From Acidimicrobiia bacterium (GTDB lineage: Bacteria; Actinomycetota; Acidimicrobiia; Acidimicrobiales; Bin134), in assembly GCA_009842675.1 (NCBI GenBank), contig VYEX01000058.1, forward strand, positions 1-32,071: DNA of 32,071 bases. The letters are read 5' to 3'. Position numbers and translations under genes: made by a program. Positions 1-8,279 of the stretch are shown here, piece by piece (position 1 is the first letter of the stretch; each line of letters starts with the position of its first letter). Under the pieces are notes generated by a model, which was given only the letters and a program-made list of their open reading frames with translations, was not told the origin of the DNA and did not search any database.

Positions 1-53
1 AGCGCGCTTCGTTCGGGACGAAGAGGTCGTGGGTTCAAATCCCGCCTGCCCGA
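1..53 (+). tRNA. tRNA-Pro(CGG), 3' part only
   Basis: The window opens inside a tRNA gene. Visible parts are the 3' half of the D arm (1-5), the anticodon stem 7-11/19-23 enclosing a 7-nt loop with CGG at 14-16, a 5-nt variable loop (24-28), the T arm 29-33/41-45 with loop TTCAAAT, the 3' acceptor strand 46-52 and discriminator A53. G72 followed by A73 fits the C1-G72 pair usual in proline tRNAs. The CCA end does not appear encoded (next bases CCC). The 5' acceptor strand lies outside the window. Confidence 0.9.
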
Positions 54-98
54 CCCAGCTTTTGGCCTTTTGGCTAGTGTTCGATTAGGGAGGCCGAC

Positions 99-1385
99 AT
101 GAGTAAGCGCTATTTGGTGATTTCTTCGGACTGCCATGCGGGGCTGCCCAATCTGGAGTACCGGGACTACTTGGAATCGAAGTACCACGACGATTTCGAT
201 GACTTCATGGTTCAGCGGGCCGCAATCCGCAACCAGAGCAACATCATGGGCAATACCGAGTTCGAAGAGGAGTGGTTCGGCGAGAATGAGGAGGGGCTGC
301 GAGGGGCTTGGAACGCCGCTCGGCGGGATGCCGAACTGGACGGCGACGGCGTCGCCGGCGAGGTGATCTTCCCCGATGCCGATGCGGTCACCGGGGGTGC
401 CTCGGCGCCGTTCGGCGCCGGGTTGGGCATGTCGTTCGCCGAGGACCCCGAGTTGCTGTTGGCCGGGGCTCGGGCCCACAACCGCTGGCTGGCCGACCTG
501 TGCAACGACAGTCCCGAGCGGCGGGCCGGAGTGGCGGTGGTGCCGATCATCGACGACGTGGACGCCGCGGTGGCCGAGATTGCCCGAGCCCGGGATTCGG
601 GGCTGCGGGGAGGCATCCTCATCGCTTCCATGTGGAACGAGGGCCCTGGCTATCACGAGCGTCGCTACGACCCGATCTGGGCCGCTTGCCAAGACCTGGA
701 GATGCCGGTCCACACCCACTCGGGGGCCGCTCCTCGCAGCGATTACGGTACCGGCCCCGGATTCATTGGCATGTACGTGGCCGAAGTGCGGTGGTGGACC
801 ACCCGTCCGCTGTGGTTCTTGCTGTATTCCGGCGTGTTCGAGCGGTACCCGGGTATGCGCTATGCGGTTACCGAGTGTGGCTGCTTTTGGGCCGCCGACC
901 TGCTGTGGACCATGGACGCCACCTATTCCCGGGAGCACGGGGGTGCGCAAAAGCTGGCCGCCGACGCCTACAGCCATCTGAGCTTGCGACCCAGCGATTA
1001 CTTCGATCGCAACTGCGCCATTGGTGCGGCAAGCACCAAGCGCCGGGAACTGGCCCGGCGATTCGAGATCGGCGTGGGCAACATCATGTGGGGCAACGAC
1101 TTTCCCCACCCCGAGGGAACGTGGCCCCACACCCGCAAGGCCCTGGCCGAGGCATTCTGGGACATTCCCGCTGACGACACCGCGGCCATCTTGGGGCTGA
1201 ACGCCGCCGAGTTCTACGGCTTCGACACTGAGGCACTCGCTCCGCTGGTCGACCGAATCGGTCCGACCCCCGAGGAGTTGGGGCAAACCGACCCGGCAGA
1301 GACCTCCCAAAAGTGGGAAGCGCTCGCCGCGGCGGGGCGGCCCTGGATTACGGGCGTCGAGGCGGTTCCTATTTCGATGGATTAG
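99..1385 (+). CDS. amidohydrolase family 2 metal-dependent hydrolase
   Basis: The 428-residue protein looks like a TIM-barrel amidohydrolase of the PF04909 type (ACMS decarboxylase / resorcylate decarboxylase-like hydrolases). Visible family marks are the N-terminal D-C-H at residues 11-13 in place of the usual H-x-H, a mid-protein H205/H207 pair, and D334 in a WGNDFPHPEG segment near the C-terminus, matching the metal-binding Asp. An AGGGAGG ribosome site at 87-93 precedes the ATG by 5 nt, which fixes the start. It lies 45 bp after tRNA-Pro, and its last 17 bases overlap the convergent SDR. Substrate cannot be told; cytoplasmic, hydrolase or decarboxylase both possible. It is the longest of three paralogues in the window. 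Confidence 0.85.
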   Translation: MSKRYLVISSDCHAGLPNLEYRDYLESKYHDDFDDFMVQRAAIRNQSNIMGNTEFEEEWFGENEEGLRGAWNAARRDAELDGDGVAGEVIFPDADAVTGGASAPFGAGLGMSFAEDPELLLAGARAHNRWLADLCNDSPERRAGVAVVPIIDDVDAAVAEIARARDSGLRGGILIASMWNEGPGYHERRYDPIWAACQDLEMPVHTHSGAAPRSDYGTGPGFIGMYVAEVRWWTTRPLWFLLYSGVFERYPGMRYAVTECGCFWAADLLWTMDATYSREHGGAQKLAADAYSHLSLRPSDYFDRNCAIGAASTKRRELARRFEIGVGNIMWGNDFPHPEGTWPHTRKALAEAFWDIPADDTAAILGLNAAEFYGFDTEALAPLVDRIGPTPEELGQTDPAETSQKWEALAAAGRPWITGVEAVPISMD

Positions 1386-2286
1386 GGGGCATGAACGCCG
1401 GCATCACCGTTTCGCGCATGTGGTGGTTGGTTGACTGGGGAACGGTGAAGTTGGTTAGATCCATGATCTGATCCCAGTGGTCACGGTATGACTCAGGGGT
1501 GGGATCGAGATCGGTGTGGCCTTGGGTGGCGACCCAGGCGAGGCGGGCCATTCGAGGACCGTCCACGGTGAAGATCTCGCCCTTGGCGGGGCAGTCTTCG
1601 TGGGCCAGCCAGATCACGGCGGGGGCGACGTTTTCAGGGTGCATGTGGGCGTCGATAACGGGGCCGAACTCGTCGCCGGAGCGATCGGGACTTGGAGCGG
1701 TCACGGCCCAGGGCAGCACGCAATTGACCTGAACACCGTGGTATCCACCTTCCCGGCCCAATGTGCGGGTCAACCCCATGATTCCGGCCTTGCAGGCGGC
1801 ATAAGCGGACTGGCCCCGCAGGCCCCACACCGCCCCGGACGCAACGTTCACCACCCGGCCATAACCCTGCTCCACCATTGCGGGCCACAGCGGCCACAGC
1901 ACATGGCAGGGCCCGAGCAGGTGGATGGCGATCATCTCATCGAACAGCTCTCGGCCGGTCTCCGGGGTCATGTCCACAAATTCCGCTGCTCGATTCACCC
2001 CGGCGTTGTTGATCACAATGTGTACCGGGCCGAACGCATCTCGAGCCCGTTCGGCCAATCCAACACCCCCGTCAGGGTTGGTCACGCTGTGGTGGTCGGC
2101 GATGGCAGCGCCCTCGGAAGCGCTGATCTCGTCAACCACCTGGTCAGCGGCTTCGGGAACAATGTCGTTCACCACCACTTGGGCTCCCCGCTCGGCCAGC
2201 AGCTTGGCGTAGGCCCGGCCCAATCCCTGTCCCGCGCCGGTGACTATTGCGGTGCGCCCGTCGAAGCGAAGCGGGGGCTGAGCCAT
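1369..2286 (-). CDS. short-chain dehydrogenase/reductase (SDR)
   Basis: A 305-residue classical SDR that would oxidise or reduce an alcohol/ketone with NAD(P). The Rossmann glycine motif TGAGQGLG is at residues 16-23, NNAG at 93-96, and the catalytic set is S150, Y162 and K166 (YAACK). An acidic Asp41 after the second beta strand (VVVND) suggests NAD rather than NADP, which is an inference. It is about 50 residues longer than a minimal SDR because of a C-terminal extension. Its ATG overlaps the stop of the upstream CoA-transferase gene by one base (TGATG), so translation is probably coupled. It is the last gene of a three-gene operon with the CoA-transferase and an amidohydrolase, suggesting a role as a hydroxyacyl-CoA or related dehydrogenase. 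Confidence 0.88.
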   Translation of the reverse strand: MAQPPLRFDGRTAIVTGAGQGLGRAYAKLLAERGAQVVVNDIVPEAADQVVDEISASEGAAIADHHSVTNPDGGVGLAERARDAFGPVHIVINNAGVNRAAEFVDMTPETGRELFDEMIAIHLLGPCHVLWPLWPAMVEQGYGRVVNVASGAVWGLRGQSAYAACKAGIMGLTRTLGREGGYHGVQVNCVLPWAVTAPSPDRSGDEFGPVIDAHMHPENVAPAVIWLAHEDCPAKGEIFTVDGPRMARLAWVATQGHTDLDPTPESYRDHWDQIMDLTNFTVPQSTNHHMRETVMPAFMPPNPSK

Positions 2287-3524
2287 CAGCCGATGACGCC
2301 GTCGGCTCTGAGCTCAGCCAGCGCTGCCTCGTCCAAGCCGAGTTCGGCAGCCAGCACCTCGTCGGTGTGCTCGCCCAACCACGGTGGGCGAAAGTCGGGA
2401 CCCTCGCTGACTGCCGACATCTTGACCGGATTCCCCGGGGTGAGCACCGGCGTGTCGGAATCGGGGCGGGGGATCTCCACCATCATGTGGCGGGCTGCGA
2501 CATGGGGATCGTCGATCACGTCGGGAGCCTCGAACACGGGAGCGGCGGCCAGTCCGGCCGCAGCTAAGTCGTTGGCCGCTTCGACGGTCGTGCGGTCACC
2601 GGCCCAGGTCCGAACCGCGGCCCGAATCTCATCCAGATTCTCCCGCCATCCGTCGCGCGTTGAGAACCGCTCGTCTTCCAGCCATTCGGGGCGGCCGATG
2701 AGATGGCAGAGGCGCTCGAACTGGTGTTCCCGGCCGATCTGCATCACCAGTTCCCCAGAGTCGATGGGGAAACCGTCGTTGATGATTGGAGTGGGAACCC
2801 GGGGATCGGCCCCTAGCGACCAGTAATTGGGCACCATGTCGCCGAAGGCCACCATGGCGTCGAACATGGCGATGTCCACGTGCTGGCCATGACCGTGCCG
2901 CTCCCGCTGCCGTAGGGCCATGAGAACTCCGATGACGCCATAGAGACCCGTGCCGGTGTCGCCCAGCGCACCTACCGGGGACACCTTCACATTTTCGCCC
3001 TCAGCCCGGTTGATGGCGTAGAGGCCGCCCATGGCCTCGGCGATGGGGGCGTAGGCCGGCCAGTGCCCGTAGGGAGACTCGCCCAGGTTCCCGAACCCCG
3101 ACACCGACAGATAGATCAGGCCGGGATGCACCTGAGACAGGTCGTTGTAGCCCAAGCCGCTCTTGTCCAGCGTTCCGGGCTTGAGGTTCTCGGCTAGCAC
3201 ATCGAAGTTGGGGATCATTTGGCGGATGAGGTCGATGGCCTTGGGGTTCTTCAAATCCATGCCCACCGAGCGCTTGCTGAGGTTGTTCCGCAGATAGGTA
3301 CCGCCCACCGGCCGACCCTCGGGATCGGAGATGGTCGGGGTCGAGCCCCTGCCCAGGTCGCCTCGCACCGGGTGCTCGATCTTGACCACCTCCGCACCCA
3401 TGCGGGCCATGAGCTGGGTGGCGTAGGGGAGCGACTGCATCTGCTCGATGGCCAGGATGCGAATGCCGTCGAGCGGCTTTCCGTTGGCGTCGAGCTGGGG
3501 AGCGGTGATGTCGCCGACTCTCAT
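2286..3524 (-). CDS. class III CoA-transferase (CaiB/BaiF family)
   Basis: The 412-residue protein is of typical family length and would move CoA between acyl groups, activating a carboxylic acid for breakdown. The N-terminal block (residues 21-50, ending AEVVKIE and followed by HPVRGD) and the GDTGTG motif with the likely catalytic Asp189 match formyl-CoA transferase and alpha-methylacyl-CoA racemase relatives, as does the GHGQHVDIAMFDAM segment just after. The family also includes racemases, so transferase versus racemase is open. Start ATG at 3524 overlaps the stop of the upstream amidohydrolase by 4 nt (ATGA) and has a GGAAG ribosome site inside that gene. The operon order is amidohydrolase, CoA-transferase, SDR. 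Confidence 0.9.
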   Translation of the reverse strand: MRVGDITAPQLDANGKPLDGIRILAIEQMQSLPYATQLMARMGAEVVKIEHPVRGDLGRGSTPTISDPEGRPVGGTYLRNNLSKRSVGMDLKNPKAIDLIRQMIPNFDVLAENLKPGTLDKSGLGYNDLSQVHPGLIYLSVSGFGNLGESPYGHWPAYAPIAEAMGGLYAINRAEGENVKVSPVGALGDTGTGLYGVIGVLMALRQRERHGHGQHVDIAMFDAMVAFGDMVPNYWSLGADPRVPTPIINDGFPIDSGELVMQIGREHQFERLCHLIGRPEWLEDERFSTRDGWRENLDEIRAAVRTWAGDRTTVEAANDLAAAGLAAAPVFEAPDVIDDPHVAARHMMVEIPRPDSDTPVLTPGNPVKMSAVSEGPDFRPPWLGEHTDEVLAAELGLDEAALAELRADGVIG

Positions 3525-4627
3525 GGGCTCACTTCCTGCCCGTAGATGCGCAAGGCATTGCCGGCCAAGATGGCGTGGCGTTCGTGGTCAGGCACCCCAT
3601 CGAAGTGCTTGTTGATGGTGGTGAGAGAGTCGGGCCAGTCCGACCCGCCGTGAGGGAAGTCGCTGGACCACATCATCTGGGTCACCCCGATGTGGTGGCG
3701 ATTGAGAATGCCGTAGTGGTCGGTGATGAACGTGGAGGCGATGTTGGTGTCGAAGTAGTCGCCAGGTGATTGCTGAATGGGCGCTCGGGTGGCCGGGTTG
3801 GCTCGGCGGAAGCGGTCGTCCATTTGCTCCCTTAGGTAGGGGAACCATGAACTGTCGGTCTCCACCGCCAAGAACTGGAGGCCGGGGTGCCGGTCGAACA
3901 CACCGCCCTCGATGAGCTGGGTGATGCGCACCGGCATGTCGAAAAAGCGCATCGATCCGGTGAGCTTCATCTTGGTCACATCGCCTTGAGCATGGGTGGC
4001 GAAGCCCACATGAATGGAAAGGGGCAATCCGGCCTCGGCGGCGGCGGTGAACACCGCGTCGTCGTCTTCGCACAGCACTTCGTCGCCGCTCGGCCAGCGC
4101 CCGAGCATCACCCCCCTGATGCCCGGAAAAGCAGCCACTCGATGCATCTCAGAAACCGCGGTTTCTGCTCCAACGTTGGGAAGAATGGCCACCCCCCACA
4201 GGCGGTCTGGGTTGTAGGCGCAGAATTCAGCCAGCCAATCGTTGTAGGCCCGGATGCAGGCAATATGGAAGTCGGCATCTTCGCGGTGCCACACCAGCTG
4301 GTTTCCGATCCGGGGGGTGGGGTAGAGGACTTCCAGGTCTACGCCGTCCTGGTCTTGCTCCCCGATTCGGGCAGCCGGGTCATGGCCACCGTCTCTCACG
4401 TCTTCCCAGCGGACCCATCCCGAGCGCTGGTCGGCGGGCAGGCCGGCGGAGCAGTTGCCACCGAAGTTGATGGGATCGTGGGCCCCTTCCAGAACCCAGG
4501 CATCGCCCTGGTCGAAGCTCTCCATTCGAGGGGCCCGGTCCTTGTAGCGGGCCGGCACCCGGTCGACCCACAGTCCGGGCGGCTCGTTCACATGGGAGTC
4601 GGCTGACACCAGCTGGTACTCCATCAC
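3521..4627 (-). CDS. amidohydrolase family 2 metal-dependent hydrolase
   Basis: A 368-residue PF04909-type protein. Marks seen are D-S-H at residues 10-12 (SADSHVNEP), an SIHVGFATH stretch with His ligands, and WSSDFPHGGSDWP near the C-terminus carrying the metal Asp. It is the first gene of a minus-strand operon and overlaps the following CoA-transferase by 4 nt. The first codon is GTG at 4627, directly followed by ATG; a TACGGT box lies exactly 6 nt before the GTG, which favours a leaderless start there. It is divergent from the P450 with only 26 bp between. The pairing with CoA-transferase and SDR suggests a hydrolytic step on a ring-opened or CoA-linked intermediate; the substrate is unknown. 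Confidence 0.86.
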   Translation of the reverse strand: MMEYQLVSADSHVNEPPGLWVDRVPARYKDRAPRMESFDQGDAWVLEGAHDPINFGGNCSAGLPADQRSGWVRWEDVRDGGHDPAARIGEQDQDGVDLEVLYPTPRIGNQLVWHREDADFHIACIRAYNDWLAEFCAYNPDRLWGVAILPNVGAETAVSEMHRVAAFPGIRGVMLGRWPSGDEVLCEDDDAVFTAAAEAGLPLSIHVGFATHAQGDVTKMKLTGSMRFFDMPVRITQLIEGGVFDRHPGLQFLAVETDSSWFPYLREQMDDRFRRANPATRAPIQQSPGDYFDTNIASTFITDHYGILNRHHIGVTQMMWSSDFPHGGSDWPDSLTTINKHFDGVPDHERHAILAGNALRIYGQEVSP

Positions 4628-4639
4628 GCCGACACCGTA
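4628..4639 (-). promoter_or_regulatory. candidate leaderless -10 box for amidohydrolase operon
   Basis: On the minus strand TACGGT (4639-4634) is followed by 6 nt and then the GTG at 4627. This matches the TANNNT-N6-start arrangement of leaderless actinobacterial promoters, and the identical TACGGT-N6-GTG occurs before the MFS gene at 7292. No clear -35 was recognised. The divergent P450 begins only 26 bp away, so both promoters must share this gap. Confidence 0.5.
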
Positions 4640-4653
4640 CCGCCGGGGATGTT

Positions 4654-5922
4654 GTGGATCACTATGGTGAGGCGATGGTTGCCGTGTCGGAAATCGATCT
4701 GTGCCGTACAGATCTCTACCAGCAGGGATTCCCCCACGATCTGTTCACCGAGCTGCGGGCCACTTCGCCGGTGTTCAAGCATCCGCCGGCGGAATTCGCC
4801 CGTACCGAGGAGCCGGTGGAGTTCTGGGTGCTGTGCGATCACGCCAGCGTGCAGTCGGCCAATCGGGATTGGGAGACCTTCTCGGCCATCGACGGCTCGG
4901 GCGTCTACAAGACGCTGCTGGAGCACCGCAACCACATGATCGTGTCGATGGACCCGCCCCAGCACTCCCGGATGCGGCGGTTGATCAGCGCCGGGTTCAC
5001 GCCTCGGATGATCGCCCAGTTGGACGAGCACATCCGCAATCGGACCGAGCAGATCTTGGATGAGGTCGCTGAACAGGGTGAATGCGAGTTCGTCAGCGAG
5101 GTGGCCTACCAGCTCCCTATGCACATCATCGCCGACATCATGGGCATACCCGAGGACGACCGACCATGGGTGTTCGAGCGGACCGACGTGATGATCAAGG
5201 CCTGGGATCCGGCATCGGGCCTCGGCCCAGAGGACAACGACAAAGCCCAATTCGACCTGTGGTGCTACGCCCGGGACTTGGGGAAAGCCAAGCGGGCCGA
5301 GCCAGCCGACGACGTGTGGACCATTCTGGCCCATGCCGAAATCGACGGCCCTGACGGGGACTCGACCAGCCTCAGCGAGATGGAGCTGGACATGTTCTTT
5401 GTGATCCTCGGGCTGGCCGGATCGGAGACCACCCGTAATGCCTTGTCCATGGGCCTGCTCGGGCTGATGGACCACCCCGATCAGTTGGAGCTGCTGGCCG
5501 AGCGATCCGATGAGGTCATGGGCACCGCGGTGGAGGAGCTCATCCGCTGGTCCAGCCCGGTGCTGCTGTTCGGCCGCACCGCTACTCGAGACGTCGAGGT
5601 GGCCGGTCAGCTGATCAAACAAGGCGACCGGGTCACGCTGTGGTACCCGTCGGCCAACCGGGATGAGGCGGCGTTCGACGACCCCTTCCGATTCGACCTG
5701 CGGCGCGATCCCAACCCGCACGTCTCTTTCGGCGGGGGCGGACCGCACTATTGCCTGGGGGCGAACCTGGCCAAGCGCGAGGTGTCGGTGATGATCGAGC
5801 AGCTTCTGGCCCGGTTCAGCGATTTCCGTCTGACCGGTGAGGTGGAGTGGTTGGCCGCCGGCCCCACCACCAACGTGGGGGTTGGCGTCAAGCGCATCCC
5901 TCTGGCGTTTCTTCCCAACTAG
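4654..5922 (+). CDS. cytochrome P450
   Basis: A soluble bacterial-type P450 of about 422 residues, a heme monooxygenase needing ferredoxin partners that are not in this window. The I-helix oxygen-binding motif AGSETT is at residues 255-260, a K-helix E-x-x-R is in VEELIRW, and the heme loop FGGGGPHYCLG carries the thiolate ligand Cys367. The GTG start at 4654 has GGGGA at 4644-4648; ATG at 4675 (seven codons later, with a very close GGTGAGG) is an alternative. The gene is divergent from the amidohydrolase operon, and its TAG overlaps the convergent MFS stop codon in the sequence CTAG. It probably hydroxylates a substrate of the neighbouring catabolic genes (inference); the CYP family is not assignable by eye. 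Confidence 0.93.
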   Translation: MDHYGEAMVAVSEIDLCRTDLYQQGFPHDLFTELRATSPVFKHPPAEFARTEEPVEFWVLCDHASVQSANRDWETFSAIDGSGVYKTLLEHRNHMIVSMDPPQHSRMRRLISAGFTPRMIAQLDEHIRNRTEQILDEVAEQGECEFVSEVAYQLPMHIIADIMGIPEDDRPWVFERTDVMIKAWDPASGLGPEDNDKAQFDLWCYARDLGKAKRAEPADDVWTILAHAEIDGPDGDSTSLSEMELDMFFVILGLAGSETTRNALSMGLLGLMDHPDQLELLAERSDEVMGTAVEELIRWSSPVLLFGRTATRDVEVAGQLIKQGDRVTLWYPSANRDEAAFDDPFRFDLRRDPNPHVSFGGGGPHYCLGANLAKREVSVMIEQLLARFSDFRLTGEVEWLAAGPTTNVGVGVKRIPLAFLPN

Positions 5923-7292
5923 AACCGCTGGGGAGTGGGGCGGCGGGGTAGGGACAGGGCGACGAACACGCCTAGAACCGATAGCACCACTAACACGGTC
6001 CAGATCTGTTGGAACCGGTCGAACAGTTGGGCGTCGGACACGTTGCCCAACAAGCCGAAGGCGACAGCCAGCCCGGTCAGCGCCCCTACTTGGCGGGCGG
6101 TAGACAGCACGCCCATGCCCAGGCTGTACGTCTCGTTGTCAAGGTCACGGGCCCCGATGGCGTTGATCATGGGCAACCCCATGCCCCAGCCCCCAATGCC
6201 GCCGAGGAAGATGGGCACAAAGAACGCCGTCCAGTAGGCCGGATCGGGGCCGGGCACTAGCCGCAGCCACACCACCGCCACTGTGGTAGTGGCCATGGCA
6301 GCAACGGCGATGGTGCGTTCGTCGAAACGGCGGCTCAACCATCCGGCCAAAACGCTGGCCAGCGTGGCCGCGGCGGGAAACGGCAAGAGCGCAAGTCCTG
6401 CTCTCAGCGGGCGGTAGTCCCAAACCTGCTCCAGGTACTGCACCATCATCACGAAGTAGGGAAACAGGAAGCTGGGTATGGCGATGGCGATAAATAGCGC
6501 CCGGCGATAGGTCCGCAGCTTCAGCAGTCGAGGTTCGACGATGGGCGCCGGATGTCCCAGGATGCGGTGCCGGATCAGAGGTACCAAGGCGGCGGCCAAA
6601 GCAAAGGCAGCGATGATGCGGCTGTCGCTCCAGCCCCATGTCCGGCCTTGCACCAGGCTGAGAGTCAGCATCCCAAGGCTGGCCGCGACCAACAGCGCAC
6701 CCACGAAGTCGGGAAGTCGAGAAGCAACCTTGCGCTCGGTTTCGGTGAGCAGGGAGCGGGCCGCCAGGAACGACGGCACTCCGATGGCCACGTTCAGGGC
6801 ATAGGCCGCCCGCCAGCCCCAAACGTCGATGAGCAAACCGCCCAGCGTTGGCGCCAAGGCCCCGGCCACACCACCGACCGCGGTCCACGCGGTGATGGCC
6901 CGGGTCTGGTCATCGGCGGGCCACACGGCCAATATCAAGCCGAGAGACGCAGGCATGACAAAGGCGGCACCCGCTCCCTGAGCGGCCCGGCACAACACCA
7001 GCACCCATAGTTCAGGCGCCAGCCAACCCCCCACTGAGCCGAGCACATAAAGGGCCAAGCCGACAAGGAAAACCTGTCGGCGACCTGTGCGGTCGGCCAG
7101 GCGCCCGGCGGCGACGACAAATGTGGCCAGCGAAATGGAGAAGGCGCTGAGCACCCAGACGGTTGACGGGCGGCTGGCACCAAAGCTCTCGCCGATGCTC
7201 ACCAAGGCCAGCGGTTGCAGGGTGGCGTCGAGGGTGATGAGGAACACCGCCCCCATGCACACCCAGAAGACCGCCCAGTGACGCGCCAGCAC
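5919..7292 (-). CDS. major facilitator superfamily transporter (DHA2-like)
   Basis: The 457-residue membrane protein is hydrophobic throughout, with many predicted helices. It has an MFS motif A segment (GRLADRTGRRQ, near residue 65) and a motif C-like APTLGGLL near residue 150, which point to a proton-driven drug or metabolite exporter of the DHA type. Length and the long second half fit the 14-helix DHA2 group, but helix number was not computed. The start is GTG at 7292, preceded by TACGGT with a 6-nt gap, suggesting leaderless transcription from its own promoter rather than read-through from the ABC permeases 51 bp upstream. The stop overlaps the P450 stop by 4 bases. It may export a product or toxic substrate of the adjacent enzymes (inference). 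Confidence 0.88.
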   Translation of the reverse strand: MLARHWAVFWVCMGAVFLITLDATLQPLALVSIGESFGASRPSTVWVLSAFSISLATFVVAAGRLADRTGRRQVFLVGLALYVLGSVGGWLAPELWVLVLCRAAQGAGAAFVMPASLGLILAVWPADDQTRAITAWTAVGGVAGALAPTLGGLLIDVWGWRAAYALNVAIGVPSFLAARSLLTETERKVASRLPDFVGALLVAASLGMLTLSLVQGRTWGWSDSRIIAAFALAAALVPLIRHRILGHPAPIVEPRLLKLRTYRRALFIAIAIPSFLFPYFVMMVQYLEQVWDYRPLRAGLALLPFPAAATLASVLAGWLSRRFDERTIAVAAMATTTVAVVWLRLVPGPDPAYWTAFFVPIFLGGIGGWGMGLPMINAIGARDLDNETYSLGMGVLSTARQVGALTGLAVAFGLLGNVSDAQLFDRFQQIWTVLVVLSVLGVFVALSLPRRPTPQRF

Positions 7293-7298
7293 AGCCCA

Positions 7299-7304
7299 AC
7301 CGTA
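7299..7304 (-). promoter_or_regulatory. candidate leaderless -10 box for MFS gene
   Basis: The minus-strand hexamer TACGGT ends 6 nt before the GTG start at 7292, the same box and spacing as at 4634-4639. No convincing -35 was found. The assignment rests on spacing and on repetition of the pattern in the window. Confidence 0.45.
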
Positions 7305-7343
7305 CGCGCGCCCTAGGTTGTCAGCTAGAGACGAACCACTAGG

Positions 7344-8279
7344 TCAGCCGTCGCGCGTGAACGGCCGGGTGAGGGCTGCTGGTTGGCCTATTCGCCGACT
7401 CACCACCACTAGCACGATCACCGTCAAGACCGCGGGGGCCATGTTGGCGATGGATGCCACCGATCCGGAAATGACGTCTTGAACCTGAAGTTGGAGCACG
7501 GTGGAAGACACGATGCCGAACAGCAGGGAACCGGCCATCACTCCGACTGGCCGCCACGCCCCGAAGTACACCAAAGCGATGGCGATGAATCCGCGACCAG
7601 CAGTGAGGTTCTGCTGGAATATCCCGATCTCCAAGGCCAGAGCCGCCCCGGCCAGCCCGGCCATGGTGTTGCCGATGACGATGGCCGCGGTGCGAATGCC
7701 GTTCACGCTCACGCCCAATGTGTCGGCCGCTTGCGGGTTTTCCCCCACGGCCCGAACGTTGAGTCCGAATGTGGTCCGGGTGATGAGCCAATAGAAGACC
7801 GGAACCAGCAAGAAGGCCACATAGGTGAGCACCGTGTGGCTGAAAAGCAGTTCGCCGGCGCGCCCGGTGTCATCGGCCAGCCAGTCGAAGGGCTTGGTTT
7901 GCAGTCCGCTGATGGGCTTCGGGGTGCCAACCTGCTTTTGGAACAACAGATCGGTGAAGCCCAAGCCGAAGAGATATATCCCGATTCCGCTGATGCCTTG
8001 TTCGGCGTGCATCACCACGGTGATGAAGGCGTAGATGAGGCCCATCACCATTCCCGTCACGAGCCCCATCAGCAGCCCGAAGGCGGCGCTCCCCGACTCC
8101 AGTGCGGTGTAGTAGGCAGCGAACGCGCCGATGAGCATGACCCCCTCGACACCCAGGTTGAGCACCCCAGCCCGTTGGCCGACGGCCTCGCCCAGCGCGG
8201 CGAGCAGGAAGGGCACCGCAAGCCGGATGCCCGATGCCAAAGTGGCGGTGATGATGGCGACGGTGAAGAAATCGTTCAT
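7344..8279 (-). CDS. ABC transporter permease, BMP/nucleoside family (NupQ-like)
   Basis: A 311-residue polytopic inner-membrane protein of the BPD_transp_2 type. The N-terminal segment with AVGQRAGVLNLGVEG is the typical signature of the permease that pairs with basic membrane protein (BMP) binding proteins for purine nucleosides. It forms a heterodimer with the upstream-encoded permease, whose stop codon overlaps this ATG by 4 nt. Uptake also needs an ATPase with two nucleotide-binding domains and a BMP lipoprotein; neither is present next to this pair. Nucleoside specificity is family-level inference; other substrates (autoinducer, ribose-like sugars) are possible. Confidence 0.87.
   Translation of the reverse strand: MNDFFTVAIITATLASGIRLAVPFLLAALGEAVGQRAGVLNLGVEGVMLIGAFAAYYTALESGSAAFGLLMGLVTGMVMGLIYAFITVVMHAEQGISGIGIYLFGLGFTDLLFQKQVGTPKPISGLQTKPFDWLADDTGRAGELLFSHTVLTYVAFLLVPVFYWLITRTTFGLNVRAVGENPQAADTLGVSVNGIRTAAIVIGNTMAGLAGAALALEIGIFQQNLTAGRGFIAIALVYFGAWRPVGVMAGSLLFGIVSSTVLQLQVQDVISGSVASIANMAPAVLTVIVLVVVSRRIGQPAALTRPFTRDG

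Noticed and set aside
1..98. tRNA-Pro as integration site of a mobile element
   Set aside because: No integrase gene and no second copy of the tRNA 3' end were noticed in the window.
1516..2826. 436-codon plus-strand frame opposite the SDR and CoA-transferase
   Set aside because: Low-complexity translation with no domain; the minus-strand genes hold all recognised motifs.
4624..5748. Long minus-strand open frame opposite the P450
   Set aside because: It is antisense to a full P450 with all motifs; high third-position GC keeps the opposite frame open.
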